Positions 24,903 through 33,307 of a stretch of 37,172 bases of DNA are shown piece by piece; the stretch's first letter is position 1; the number at the start of each line of letters is the position of its first letter. The notes under the pieces were generated by a model. It saw only the letters and a list, made by a program, of their open reading frames with translations. It was not told the DNA's origin and ran no database searches. Made by a program: the position numbers and the translations under genes. Origin of the DNA: Limisphaerales bacterium (GTDB taxonomy: Bacteria; Verrucomicrobiota; Verrucomicrobiia; Limisphaerales; UBA11358); the NCBI GenBank assembly GCA_003134375.1, contig PLAY01000125.1, forward strand, positions 1 through 37,172. The letters are read 5' to 3'.

Positions 24903-25922
24903 ATGAAAAAATTGATTCTTTCCCTTCTTGGTTGCGGCTGCTTGTTCGCCGCGCAAACCGGCGCGCAGGCGCAATTGCTCATCAACGGCGCGGGCGCGAC
25001 TTTCCCCTATCCCATCTATTCGAAGTGGTTCGACGAATACGCCAAGGTGGACCCGTCGGTCCGCTTTAACTATCAATCCATCGGTTCCGGCGGCGGGCAA
25101 AAACAAATCACCGCCCGGACCGTGGATTTCGGCGCGTCCGACGGCCCGATGAGCGATGAAAATCTGGCCAAGGCGTCGGGCAAAATCCTGCACATCCCCA
25201 CCGTCGCCGGCGCGGATGTCATCACTTACAACCTGCCTGGCAACCCGAAGCTCAAATTGGACGGGGATGCCATCGCCGGCATTTTTCTTGGCAATATCAC
25301 CAAATGGAACGATCCCAAAATCACCGCGCTCAACCCGGGTGTGGAACTGCCTGACGTCGGCATCATCCCGGTTCACCGTTCCGACGGCAGCGGCACCACC
25401 TTCATCTTCACTGATTATCTGAGCAACATCAGCCCGGTGTGGGCGGATTCGGTGGGCAAAGGCACCTCGGTGAAATGGCCGGCCAGTGTCGGCATTGGCG
25501 CCAAAGGCAACGAAGGCGTCGCCGGTCAGGTCAAACAGTTGTCCGGAGCGGTCGGCTACGTTGAACTGATCTACGCCAAACAAAACCAGATGCCTTACGC
25601 GGACGTAAAGAACGCGGCGGCCAATTTCATCACGCCGTCGCTCGACTCGGTCACCGCGGCGCTGGCCACGGCAAAGATTCCCGACGACTTCCGCTTCTCG
25701 ATGGTCAACGCGCCCGGCGACCAGTCGTATCCGATCGCCGGCACGACCTGGCTGCTGGTTTATGAAAAGCAAAAGGACGCCGCCAAGGGCAAAAAGCTGG
25801 TCGAGTTTCTGAATTGGGCTTTGACCAAAGGTGAAGGCATGGCTTCATCGCTGGATTACGCGTCGCTGCCGGAAAGCGTGCAGCAGCGCGTCCTGGAGCG
25901 GATCAAAACAATAAAATACTGA
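24903..25922 (+). CDS. pstS: Phosphate ABC transporter substrate-binding protein
   Basis: A 339-residue periplasmic protein that delivers phosphate to PstCAB. The ATG at 24903 starts a signal peptide (MKKLILSLLGCGCLFAAQTG, cleavage near AQA-Q). The mature protein shows the PstS motifs INGAGATFPYPIYSKWFDEY, SIGSGGGQKQI, VDFGASDGPM, and the phosphate-binding VHRSDGSGTTFIFTDYL. The first gene of the pst operon, with a Pho-box-like site 40 nt upstream. After its stop come a perfect hairpin and a REP pair, which may keep the pstS part of the transcript more abundant than the membrane genes. Confidence 0.97.
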   Translation: MKKLILSLLGCGCLFAAQTGAQAQLLINGAGATFPYPIYSKWFDEYAKVDPSVRFNYQSIGSGGGQKQITARTVDFGASDGPMSDENLAKASGKILHIPTVAGADVITYNLPGNPKLKLDGDAIAGIFLGNITKWNDPKITALNPGVELPDVGIIPVHRSDGSGTTFIFTDYLSNISPVWADSVGKGTSVKWPASVGIGAKGNEGVAGQVKQLSGAVGYVELIYAKQNQMPYADVKNAAANFITPSLDSVTAALATAKIPDDFRFSMVNAPGDQSYPIAGTTWLLVYEKQKDAAKGKKLVEFLNWALTKGEGMASSLDYASLPESVQQRVLERIKTIKY

Positions 25923-25960
25923 CTTCGCTCCCCCGCCCCAGCATTTTATGGGCGCGAGCC

Positions 25961-26068
25961 GGACGAAGAGCGTTGTTCCTCCCGCTCTTCGTCCAATTGG
26001 TTTCCAAACAGTTTGGTAGGGACGCCTCGCCGAGGCGTCCGCGGACGGCCCGGCGGGCCGTCCCTACC
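25961..26068. repeat. Hairpin and REP pair between pstS and pstC
   Basis: A perfect 12-bp stem (GGACGAAGAGCG / CGCTCTTCGTCC, 25961-25972 and 25983-25994) is followed by a REP pair at 26015-26068. The pair is GTAG + hairpin GGACGCCTCGCCGAGGCGTC on one side and GTAG + GGACGGCCCG hairpin on the other, closed by GGTAGGGACG / CGTCCCTACC. A relative of the pair lies inside fmt (33626-33677). Confidence 0.85.
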
Positions 26069-26094
26069 TTCGGGATGGGAAAGTGGAGAAAAAA

Positions 26095-27063
26095 ATGAAC
26101 GAGTCCGTACCAGTTCAACCAGCGGCCATGCAAGCGCGCGGCGGCTCCCACTTCGGCGACCGCGCCTTCCAATGGCTCACGCTGCTCATGGCGTTGTCCG
26201 TCTTTGCGCTAATCGTGCTCATTGGTTACGAGCTGGCCGACGGTTCACGGCTTGCACTCCACAAATTCGGCTGGCATTTCCTCGTCAGCAGCGACTGGGA
26301 CCCGGTAAACGAACAATTCGGCGCGGTGCCGTTCATCTTCGGCACCCTCGTCTCATCGCTCATTGCGCTCATCATCGCCGTGCCCATCAGCATCGCCACC
26401 GCTGTTTATCTCACCGAACTCGCCCCGCTTTGGCTCCGCCAGCCTTTGATCATGTTCATCGAACTCCTCGCCGCCGTGCCCAGCGTCATTCTCGGCCTGT
26501 GGGGCATCTTTGTGATGGTGCCGTGGCTGCGCGACCATTTGTTTCCGTGGCTGCAAAACACCCTCGGCTTCCTGCCGTTCTTCAAAGGCCCGATTTACGG
26601 TGTCAGCATGCTGGCCGGAGGCATCATCGTCGCCATCATGATCATCCCCATCATCACGTCGGTCTCGCGCGAAATCCTGCGCTCCGTGCCCGGTCTGCAA
26701 CGCGAAGCCGCCTACGCCCTCGGCGCGACGCGCTGGGAAGTCACCCGCATCGCCGTGTTGAGCTATGCCAAAAAAGGCCTGTTCGGCGCGGTCATCCTCG
26801 GGCTGGGCCGCGCCCTCGGCGAAACGATGGCGGTGACCATGGTCATTGGCAACCGGCCCGAAATTGCGAAATCACTTTTCGCGCCCGGCTACACGCTGGC
26901 CAGCGTCATCGCCAACGAATTCACCGAAGCCACAACCGACACGCATTTGAGCGCGTTGTTTGAAATTGGCCTCGTGCTGCTTGGCGTGACCGTGCTGGTC
27001 AACGCCCTGGCGCAATTGCTGTTAAAAACGTTCGCCGGCCCGGGCGTAAAACCACAAAACTGA
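26095..27063 (+). CDS. pstC: Phosphate ABC transporter permease PstC
   Basis: A 322-residue inner-membrane permease with six helices, the PstC/CysT-type permease loop ILRSVPGLQREAAYALGATR, and GRALGETMAVTMVIGN near the C-terminus. The ATG at 26095 is preferred over the in-frame GTG at 26083 because GGAG lies 7 nt upstream of it. It pairs with PstA to form the phosphate channel driven by PstB. Confidence 0.96.
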   Translation: MNESVPVQPAAMQARGGSHFGDRAFQWLTLLMALSVFALIVLIGYELADGSRLALHKFGWHFLVSSDWDPVNEQFGAVPFIFGTLVSSLIALIIAVPISIATAVYLTELAPLWLRQPLIMFIELLAAVPSVILGLWGIFVMVPWLRDHLFPWLQNTLGFLPFFKGPIYGVSMLAGGIIVAIMIIPIITSVSREILRSVPGLQREAAYALGATRWEVTRIAVLSYAKKGLFGAVILGLGRALGETMAVTMVIGNRPEIAKSLFAPGYTLASVIANEFTEATTDTHLSALFEIGLVLLGVTVLVNALAQLLLKTFAGPGVKPQN

Positions 27064-27070
27064 CATGCCA

Positions 27071-27215
27071 TTTACGATTTACGATTTACGATTTACGATT
27101 GGGCGTGGCGCCAGCCTGGCCGCGGTAAAATTGTTTGTGTCCTCAATTCGATGTTCAGCGTTCGATGTTGGATGTTCGATGTTTTCCACCACCTTCAGCC
27201 TTCAGCCTTCAGCCT
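27071..27215. repeat. Cluster of 7-bp tandem repeats between pstC and pstA
   Basis: Three different heptamer runs lie in 145 bp: TTTACGA four times (27071-27098), a degenerate CGATGTT-type run (about 27149-27186), and CCTTCAG three times plus a partial unit (27192-27215). The last ends 9 nt before the pstA start, where no Shine-Dalgarno sequence is visible. Confidence 0.85.
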
Positions 27216-27224
27216 TTTCTAAAA

Positions 27225-28076
27225 ATGACCGCCCCCAACCATAGCTGGCGCAAGTTCAAGAACGCTCTGATGCAGGCGGTCACGCTCATGTGCGCGATCC
27301 TGGTTGTCGCGCCGCTGGTGCTGGTTTTTTATCACCTGTTGAAGGAAGGCTTCAGTTCCGTGAACTGGGCATTCTTCACCCAGTTGCCAAAGCCCGTCGG
27401 CGAATCCGGCGGCGGCATGGCCAACGCCATCGTCGGCACGTTCATTTTGCTGGGACAGGCCGCCGTGCTGGGCGTGCCCATCGGCGTGCTCGGCGGCGTG
27501 TTCTTGTCCGAATACGGCTCGTCACGCCTCAACTGGTGGATTCGTTTCACGGCGGACGTTCTCAATGGCGTGCCGTCCATCACCTGGGGCATGGTCGTCT
27601 ATGCCCTGGTGGTCGTGCCGATGAAGGGATTTTCCGCGCTGGCCGGGGGCATCGTGCTGGGCCTGATGATGATTCCGCTCGTGATGCGAACGACCGAGGA
27701 GGTTCTACAGCTCGTGCCCAACGGTTACCGCGAGGCCGCGCTCGCGCTGGGCATCGCCAAATGGCGCACCATCGTGCAAATCGTCATGCGCACCGCGCTC
27801 AAAGGCATCGTCACCGGCGTCCTGCTCGCGCTGGCGCGCGTGGCGGGCGAAACCGCGCCGCTGCTGTTCACCGCACTCGGCAACCGCTTTTGGACACACA
27901 AGCTGACCGACCCCATCGCCGCGATGCCGCTGCAAATTTTTGAATACGCAAAATCACCTTACAACGACTGGCACCGGCAGGCATGGGCGGGCGCGCTAGT
28001 GCTGCTGCTGCTGGTTTTATTCGTCAACGCCGGAGTGCGCGTGCTCACGCGCGACCGGTTCCAAAAGCAATCATGA
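27225..28076 (+). CDS. pstA: Phosphate ABC transporter permease PstA
   Basis: A 283-residue permease with six helices, FITLxPxPV-type entry ([20 protein letters not shown]), the cytoplasmic loop [20 protein letters not shown] and the C-terminal [17 protein letters not shown]. The ATG at 27225 is chosen since the upstream in-frame codons are repeat-encoded and unlike any permease. Its stop overlaps the pstB start by 4 nt (ATGA at 28073). Confidence 0.96.
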   Translation: MTAPNHSWRKFKNALMQAVTLMCAILVVAPLVLVFYHLLKEGFSSVNWAFFTQLPKPVGESGGGMANAIVGTFILLGQAAVLGVPIGVLGGVFLSEYGSSRLNWWIRFTADVLNGVPSITWGMVVYALVVVPMKGFSALAGGIVLGLMMIPLVMRTTEEVLQLVPNGYREAALALGIAKWRTIVQIVMRTALKGIVTGVLLALARVAGETAPLLFTALGNRFWTHKLTDPIAAMPLQIFEYAKSPYNDWHRQAWAGALVLLLLVLFVNAGVRVLTRDRFQKQS

Positions 28077-28963
28077 ACCCGACCATGACGCCCGGAGAAG
28101 AGAAAACCATTCCACAAACTCGCCGAGAGTCGAAGGACGAGAGTCGAGAGCCAGTCCCAAACGTCCAGCGCTCGACCCTCGACCCTCGGCCCTCGACAGC
28201 TTCCACCGACACGGCCCTGACCGTGCGCAATCTCTCGGTCTTCTTCGGCGACAATCACGTGCTCAAGAGCGTCTCGCTCGACATCGCCGCCCGGGCCGTG
28301 ACCGCCATCATCGGTCCCAGCGGCTGCGGCAAATCCACATTTTTGCGCGCGCTCAACCGGATGCACGAACTGGTGCCCGAAGCCCGGATGACCGGCGAGA
28401 TTCGTTTATTCGGCGATGACATTTACGCGCCCGGCATTGAACCGGTCATCGTCCGCCGCCGCGTCGGCATGGTGTTCCAGAAATCGAACCCGTTTCCGAC
28501 CATGTCCATCAACGACAACGTCACGGTCGGCCTGCGATTGAACGGCCTGCGCGACCGCAAGTTGCTGGCCGAACGCACGGAACAATCGCTGCGCATGGCC
28601 GCGCTTTGGGACGAGGTCAAAGATCGTTTGCACGCGGCGGCCATCAGCCTTTCGGGCGGCCAGCAGCAGCGGCTGTGCATTGCGCGCGCGCTCGCCGTGC
28701 AACCGGAGGTGCTGCTTATGGACGAACCGGCCTCGGCGCTCGATCCGCTCGCCACGTCGAAGATCGAGGACTTGATTCTGGAATTGAAAAAGGATTACAC
28801 GATTGTAATTGTGACGCATAACATGCAGCAGGCCGCGCGCATGTCGGATTTCACCGCGTTCTTTTATTTGGGCGACCTGGTGGAATTCGACACGACTCGG
28901 AAGATTTTCACCAGCCCGGCGAAGAAACAGACGGAAGATTATGTGACCGGACGGTTTGGTTGA
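28073..28963 (+). CDS. pstB: Phosphate ABC transporter ATP-binding protein
   Basis: A 296-residue ATPase of the phosphate importer. Walker [10 protein letters not shown] (81-89), Q-loop Gln136, signature LSGGQQQ (193-199), Walker B VLLMDEP (213-219) and switch His249 are all intact, and [10 protein letters not shown] is the usual PstB end. It starts at the ATGA overlapping pstA. Residues about 17-43 ([10 protein letters not shown] to DPRPSTA) are an N-terminal insertion encoded by the repeat also found in pdxJ, placed before the first strand of the domain where it is unlikely to harm folding. Confidence 0.97.
   Translation: MNPTMTPGEEKTIPQTRRESKDESREPVPNVQRSTLDPRPSTASTDTALTVRNLSVFFGDNHVLKSVSLDIAARAVTAIIGPSGCGKSTFLRALNRMHELVPEARMTGEIRLFGDDIYAPGIEPVIVRRRVGMVFQKSNPFPTMSINDNVTVGLRLNGLRDRKLLAERTEQSLRMAALWDEVKDRLHAAAISLSGGQQQRLCIARALAVQPEVLLMDEPASALDPLATSKIEDLILELKKDYTIVIVTHNMQQAARMSDFTAFFYLGDLVEFDTTRKIFTSPAKKQTEDYVTGRFG
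28123..28197 (+). repeat. In-frame insertion element in pstB (family A, shared with pdxJ)
   Basis: The 75-bp copy matches the element in pdxJ (2446-2517) over nearly its whole length, with the two copies differing mainly in the central spacer. Both use the same strand and reading frame relative to the host gene. Confidence 0.9.
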
Positions 28964-28991
28964 AAGCTGACGACGCAACGAAATTAAAATT

Positions 28992-29666
28992 ATGGAACAT
29001 TTCGACATGGAGTTGGACGTGCTGAAGCAAAAGCTGCTGACGATGGCGAGTCACGCCGAAACCGCGGTGAACGAGGCGCTCCAGGCGCTCACCCAGCGCG
29101 ACCGCGACCTCGCGCTGCGCGTCAAGGACAACGACCGCGTCATTGACCAGTTTGAAGTGGAGATTGACGAACTGGTCATCCAGTTGCTCACCAAGGCGCC
29201 GCTCGCCAGCAATCTGCGCCTGGTCACCACGGCGATGAAAATTTCCCAGAACCTCGAACGCATCGGCGACGAAGCCTCCAAAATCGCCAAGCGCGCCCGC
29301 GACCTGTCGCAGGAACCCCCCGTAAAAATCGTCCTCGACCTGCCGCGCATGACCGGTCTGGCGCTCAACATGCTCAAGGGCGCGCTCGACGCGTTTGTGA
29401 ACAATGATCCCGCCGCCGCCCGCGACCTGATTCCACACGACAAGGAGGTGGACGCGCTCAACAAACAAATCCACGCCGCCCTCGTGCAGCACATGGTCGA
29501 AAACCCCGACACCATTGGTCGTTGCCTGCATTTGATGGTCGTGTCCAAAAGCCTTGAGCGCATCGCCGACCACGCAACGAACGTGGCGGAGGATGTCGTT
29601 TATCTCTGCGAAGCGCAGGACATCCGGCACACCGGCGCGAAATCAGGCGGAAAAATTGCTCCGTAA
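28992..29666 (+). CDS. phoU: Phosphate signalling protein PhoU
   Basis: A 224-residue, all-helical protein of two PhoU repeats: LLTMASHAETAVNEALQAL and ISQNLERIGDEASKIAKRA in the first, and VSKSLERIADHATNVAEDVV in the second, with the metal-binding E/DxxxD pairs. PhoU restrains the Pst system and, where present, the PhoR/PhoB pair. It lies 28 nt after pstB, last gene of the operon. Confidence 0.95.
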   Translation: MEHFDMELDVLKQKLLTMASHAETAVNEALQALTQRDRDLALRVKDNDRVIDQFEVEIDELVIQLLTKAPLASNLRLVTTAMKISQNLERIGDEASKIAKRARDLSQEPPVKIVLDLPRMTGLALNMLKGALDAFVNNDPAAARDLIPHDKEVDALNKQIHAALVQHMVENPDTIGRCLHLMVVSKSLERIADHATNVAEDVVYLCEAQDIRHTGAKSGGKIAP

Positions 29667-29744
29667 TCATGCATGGACGCCCCGGTATCGGAGGCGGGAA
29701 CGGAACCATAAAGAAAACAGCCATTGCCAGAGGTTGACGTCTGC

Positions 29745-29780
29745 TACAAAACTTTGTCCCACGTGGGACAAAGTTTTGTA
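29745..29780. terminator. Perfect 36-bp palindrome after phoU, possibly a bidirectional terminator
   Basis: Both 18-base arms read TACAAAACTTTGTCCCAC, with no mismatch. The RNA would be a GC-rich hairpin with an A-run before and a TTTTG run after on either strand, the form of a bidirectional terminator. It sits 79 nt after the phoU stop and 171 nt before arsR. The gap 29667-29950 holds only this, a partial copy of TTTGTCCC near 29804, and the arsR promoter. Confidence 0.55.
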
Positions 29781-29893
29781 TGGCAATTCGAGGTCGAGTA
29801 TTTGTCCCGACGAACGATGCTGTTTGCCTTCACAGGGACTTGAAATTGAAAGAGCCTGGATCGGTCGTTGACCCACAATCCTTCAAAAACCCC

Positions 29894-29943
29894 TTGCGCC
29901 ACGCAACACCCCGTGCAATAATATTTCGTCATTTGGCGAAATA
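29894..29943 (+). promoter_or_regulatory. Probable arsR promoter and operator
   Basis: TTGCGC (29894-29899) and AATAAT (29917-29922), 17 nt apart, fit -35 and -10 elements. Overlapping the -10 is the inverted repeat TATTTCG-N8-CGAAATA (29922-29943), of the kind bound by ArsR dimers. It ends 7 nt before the arsR start, so bound ArsR would block transcription. Confidence 0.65.
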
Positions 29944-29950
29944 ACAATTT

Positions 29951-30325
29951 ATGCGCGAATTCATGGCCATCACCAAGGCGCTGTCCGACCCCGGCCGCGT
30001 GCGGATTCTCCTGGCGCTCCGGCGCCGGGAATTGTGCGTCTGCCAGATCACGGAACTGTTCGGCTTTGCGCCGTCCACCATGTCCAAACACCTTTCCATC
30101 CTTCATCACGCAGGTCTGATTCAATCCCGCAAGACCGAGCGCTGGGTGCATTACCGCCTACCCGACCAGCCCGTGCCGGCGGCGGTCCGCGAAGCGCTGG
30201 ACTGGGTTCACCAGTCGCTCGCCGGGACCACCGAGGCCAAAGCCGACACCCAGCGGCTGGGCAAAATTTTGCGGATGAACTTGAAAGAAATCTGCCGCCG
30301 CCAATGCCGGCGTCGGGGATGCTGA
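29951..30325 (+). CDS. arsR: ArsR-family arsenite-responsive repressor
   Basis: A 124-residue winged-helix repressor. The metal-site motif ELCVCQI (Cys29, Cys31) lies at the start of the recognition region, followed by FAPSTMSKHLSILHHAGLI, and three further Cys (115, 119, 124) lie in a basic C-terminal tail. It should repress the ars operon by binding the inverted repeat 8 nt upstream and let go on binding As(III). The start is the ATG at 29951; arsM follows 7 nt after the stop. Confidence 0.94.
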   Translation: MREFMAITKALSDPGRVRILLALRRRELCVCQITELFGFAPSTMSKHLSILHHAGLIQSRKTERWVHYRLPDQPVPAAVREALDWVHQSLAGTTEAKADTQRLGKILRMNLKEICRRQCRRRGC

Positions 30326-30332
30326 AAAATTT

Positions 30333-31196
30333 ATGAACCCACCATTGACCGAAGATAAAAACGAAGCCATGCGCCGGATGGTGCGCGAAGGTTACGCCAA
30401 AATCGCCCAAGACACTTCCGCCGGTTGCTGCGGCCCCGGTGTCTCTTGCTGCGGTTCCGCACCGCAGGATGCGGATAAGCTCGCGCGCGAACTCGGCTAT
30501 TCCGTCGAGGAACTCAAGGCCCTTCCCGATGGCGCGAACATGGGACTTTCGTGCGGCAACCCCGCCGCGCTGGCTGCATTGAAACCCGGCGAAGTCGTAC
30601 TCGATCTCGGCAGCGGCGGCGGCTTCGATGTGTTCATCGCCGGACGCAAGGTCGGCGCGACCGGCCGCGCCATCGGCGTGGACATGACCCCGGAAATGCT
30701 GGCCAAAGCGCGTCGCAACACCGCCGGTTATCGCAAAGAAACCGGCTTGGACAACGTCGAGTTTCGCCTTGGTGAAATCGAGCATCTGCCCGTGGCGGAC
30801 AATAGCGTGGACGTCATCATCTCGAACTGCGTCATCAATCTTTCGCCGGCCAAACCGCAGGTCTGGCGGGAAATGGCGCGCGTGCTCAAGCCCGACGGGC
30901 GCGTGGCCGTTTCGGACATGGCGCTGCTCAAGCCGTTGCCACCGGAAGCGCTCAAGATTGTCGAGGCGCTCGTCGGTTGCGTCGCCGGGGCCGCGCTCGT
31001 GAGCGACACCGAACGCATGGCTCGCGAAGCCGGATTAACGGACATCGTCCTCAAAACCAAACCCGGATACATCGAGGCGATGACCGACTGGGAAGACCCG
31101 CTCTACCGGAAGATTGTCGAACATCTGCCGACGGGAACCAAGCCAGCGGATTACATCACCAGCCTTGAAGTTCAGGCACAAAAATCAAACCGATAA
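30333..31196 (+). CDS. arsM: Arsenite S-adenosylmethionine methyltransferase
   Basis: A 287-residue enzyme that methylates As(III), giving volatile or less retained products. The SAM site is [20 protein letters not shown]; the three conserved arsenic-binding cysteines are Cys74 (LSCGNP), Cys166 (SNCVINLSP) and Cys216 (VGCVAGA). An N-terminal CCGPGVSCC cluster (32, 33, 39, 40) is common in the family. It ends 4 nt before the next gene. Methylation detoxifies alongside export by Acr3. Confidence 0.95.
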   Translation: MNPPLTEDKNEAMRRMVREGYAKIAQDTSAGCCGPGVSCCGSAPQDADKLARELGYSVEELKALPDGANMGLSCGNPAALAALKPGEVVLDLGSGGGFDVFIAGRKVGATGRAIGVDMTPEMLAKARRNTAGYRKETGLDNVEFRLGEIEHLPVADNSVDVIISNCVINLSPAKPQVWREMARVLKPDGRVAVSDMALLKPLPPEALKIVEALVGCVAGAALVSDTERMAREAGLTDIVLKTKPGYIEAMTDWEDPLYRKIVEHLPTGTKPADYITSLEVQAQKSNR

Positions 31197-31200
31197 AACC

Positions 31201-31671
31201 ATGAACCACAATCCAGATCAGACCGCTCAACGCAGCGGTGAACTTTTTGAACAGGGACTCTGTTGCGCGGAAAGTGTGCTCCAAGCCGTCGCCGAAAGCC
31301 GCGATGTCCGGTCAGATTTGATTCCACGCATCGCCACCGGTTTATGCGCCGGCATCTCGCGAACCGGCGGGATTTGCGGCGCGGCAAGCGGCGGTGTGCT
31401 GGCCATCAGCATGGTTACCGGACGATCTTGTGCCAGCGATTCACGCGAAGAGAATTATCGGCTGACCCGGGCGTTTTTGAGCGAATTTGAAGCAAAATTC
31501 GGCTCCCCTAATTGCGAGAAGCTCATCGGCTGCCGGCTCGATACATCCGAAGGCCTGCAATTTTTCAAGGAACACAACCTTCGCCAAAAATGCGTTGGCT
31601 TCACGCGAGAAGCGGCACGCATGGCTTCAGCGTTGCTGGAAGAACATCCATCCTCCCAACCGCCCAAGTGA
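31201..31671 (+). CDS. C_GCAxxG_C_C family protein in the ars operon
   Basis: A 156-residue protein with the family's cysteine pattern: Cys21-Cys22 in QGLCCAESVLQAV, Cys49 and Cys59 in GLCAGISRTGGICGAASGGV, then Cys105, Cys111 and Cys131. The family is thought to bind a metal or redox centre but has no proven function. It lies 4 nt after arsM and 18 nt before acr3. The ATG at 31201 is used because the upstream frame overlaps arsM. A role in arsenic handling is suggested only by position. Confidence 0.85.
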   Translation: MNHNPDQTAQRSGELFEQGLCCAESVLQAVAESRDVRSDLIPRIATGLCAGISRTGGICGAASGGVLAISMVTGRSCASDSREENYRLTRAFLSEFEAKFGSPNCEKLIGCRLDTSEGLQFFKEHNLRQKCVGFTREAARMASALLEEHPSSQPPK

Positions 31672-31689
31672 GTTGGAAAGGCCGCACGC

Positions 31690-32781
31690 ATGACAGGTGA
31701 AGCTCCAATCACACCCAAGCGGCTGGCGTTCTTCGAGCGTTACCTGACCGTCTGGGTTTTCCTGTGCATGGTCGCCGGCGTCCTGCTCGGCAAACTCGCG
31801 CCCGCATTCACCGCTTCCTTGAGCCAACTGGAATTTGGCCGGGACTCGCAGGTAAATGTTCCCATCGCCGTGCTCATCTGGCTGATGATTTATCCGATGA
31901 TGCTCAAGGTGGATTTCACCGCGCTCGGCGGCATCGCGCGCAAGCCGAAAGGCCTCGCGGTGACGTTGTTCGTCAATTGGCTGGTGAAACCGTTCAGCAT
32001 GGCCTTCCTGGCCTGGCTGTTCATGCAGCATGTTTTCAGTGCGTGGATTGACCCGGAGACGGCCAAAAATTACACCGCCGGCCTCATCATCCTCGCCGCC
32101 GCGCCCTGCACGGCGATGGTCTTCGTGTGGAGCTACCTCACCGATGGCGATCCCGTCTATACGCTTGTGCAGGTGGCGGTAAACGATCTCATCATGCTCG
32201 TCGCGTTCGCGCCCATCGTGATGTTTTTGTGCGGCGTGGTAAACGTGGTCGTCCCATCGAAGGTGCTCATAACGTCGGTCGTGGTATTCATTGTAATTCC
32301 GCTGGCGGCAGGCTGGCTCACACGAATCGCATTGCTTAAATCCCGTGGCAAAGAATGGTTCGAGCAAAAATTCCTGCCCAAATTTCATCCCGTGACCATC
32401 GGAGCGCTGCTGCTGACGCTGGTGCTCATCTTCGCGTTCCAGGCGGAAAACCTCACCACCCGCTGGCTGGCGGTGCTGCTGCTGGCCGTGCCGATTGTCA
32501 TTCAGGTTTATTTCAATTCCACGCTCGCCTACCTGCTGATGCGGCGATTGCGCGTGCCGCACAACGTTGCGTCGCCCGGCGCGCTCATCGGCGCGAGCAA
32601 TTTCTTCGAGCTGGCCGTGGCCGTGGCCATCACGTTGTTCGGGCCCGGCTCCGGCGCGGCATTGGCCACGGTCGTGGGCGTGCTCGTGGAAGTGCCGGTG
32701 ATGCTTTCCGTCTGCAAAATTTGCAACCAATCGCGCGGGTGGTACCAAGCACGGCTTGAAACCAGTCAAACAAATCCATGA
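31690..32781 (+). CDS. acr3: Arsenite efflux permease Acr3
   Basis: A 363-residue, about ten-helix permease of the BART superfamily that exports As(OH)3/arsenite across the inner membrane. The functional Cys lies in LAAAPCTAMVFVWSYLTDGD, and GASNFFELAVAVAITLFGP is a hallmark of Acr3. The start at 31690 fits the family N-terminus (TGEAPITPKRLAFFERYLTV). arsC begins 88 nt after it; that gap is a repeat. Confidence 0.95.
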   Translation: MTGEAPITPKRLAFFERYLTVWVFLCMVAGVLLGKLAPAFTASLSQLEFGRDSQVNVPIAVLIWLMIYPMMLKVDFTALGGIARKPKGLAVTLFVNWLVKPFSMAFLAWLFMQHVFSAWIDPETAKNYTAGLIILAAAPCTAMVFVWSYLTDGDPVYTLVQVAVNDLIMLVAFAPIVMFLCGVVNVVVPSKVLITSVVVFIVIPLAAGWLTRIALLKSRGKEWFEQKFLPKFHPVTIGALLLTLVLIFAFQAENLTTRWLAVLLLAVPIVIQVYFNSTLAYLLMRRLRVPHNVASPGALIGASNFFELAVAVAITLFGPGSGAALATVVGVLVEVPVMLSVCKICNQSRGWYQARLETSQTNP

Positions 32782-32792
32782 ACAGTAAAAAC

Positions 32793-32858
32793 GAGAATGG
32801 AAGATTGAGGATGGAAGATGGCCGGGCTGCCATTCTCTATCATCTATTCTCCATCTTC
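32793..32858. repeat. Purine-rich inverted repeat made of 7-bp units, between acr3 and arsC
   Basis: The left half is GA-rich (GAATGGA AGATTGA GGATGGA AGATGGC in 7-bp units), the right half is its imperfect complement, and the centre is GGCCGGGCTGCC. It fills most of the 88-bp gap between the two genes. RNA of this stretch would form a hairpin. Confidence 0.7.
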
Positions 32859-32869
32859 GCTTTCAAAAT

Positions 32870-33307
32870 ATGAAACCCACCATTTTGATCCTTTGCACCG
32901 GCAACTCCTGTCGCAGTCACATGGCCGAGGGGTTTTTGCGTGCGGTGGCGGGCGATCTGGTAAACGTGCAAAGTGCCGGCTCGAATCCCTCCGGTTACGT
33001 TCATCCACTGGCCATCAAGGTCATGGCCGAGGCGGGCATTGACATTTCCGGCCATCGCTCGAAGCACCTGAAGGAATTCCTGGATCAACCGGTCCACACC
33101 GTCATCACCGTCTGCGGCAACGCGGACCAGGCCTGCCCGATTTTTCCCGGCCAGGTTAACCGTCATCGCTGGCCGTTTGACGACCCGGCCAAGGCCACCG
33201 GCAGCGAGGAGGAAATTCTGGCGTGCTTCCGCCGGGTCCGCGACGAAATGCGCCGTGTGTTTGAAGCCTACGCGGCTGGTTTGCGCGATGGAGTAATTTT
33301 ACGGTAG
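32870..33307 (+). CDS. arsC: Arsenate reductase, thioredoxin-coupled (LMW-phosphatase fold)
   Basis: A 145-residue enzyme that reduces As(V) to As(III), which Acr3 exports. The nucleophile site is CTGNSCRS (Cys9) and the cascade cysteines Cys82 and Cys89 lie in [17 protein letters not shown], as in the thioredoxin-coupled enzymes of Gram-positive bacteria. The start is the ATG at 32870. The stop TAG (33305-33307) is the GTAG foot of an REP pair; the last residues GVILR are just before it. Confidence 0.95.
   Translation: MKPTILILCTGNSCRSHMAEGFLRAVAGDLVNVQSAGSNPSGYVHPLAIKVMAEAGIDISGHRSKHLKEFLDQPVHTVITVCGNADQACPIFPGQVNRHRWPFDDPAKATGSEEEILACFRRVRDEMRRVFEAYAAGLRDGVILR

Noticed and set aside
27071-27215. 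Heptamer runs as a CRISPR array
   Set aside because: The units are 7 bp with no spacers and no cas genes; they are tandem repeats.
29745-29780. Palindrome as the ArsR operator
   Set aside because: It is 171 nt before arsR, outside the likely promoter; a better placed inverted repeat overlaps the -10 region at 29922-29943.
31627-32769. Minus-strand frame of 380 codons opposite acr3
   Set aside because: It is the same kind of antisense artefact, opposite a well-supported permease.
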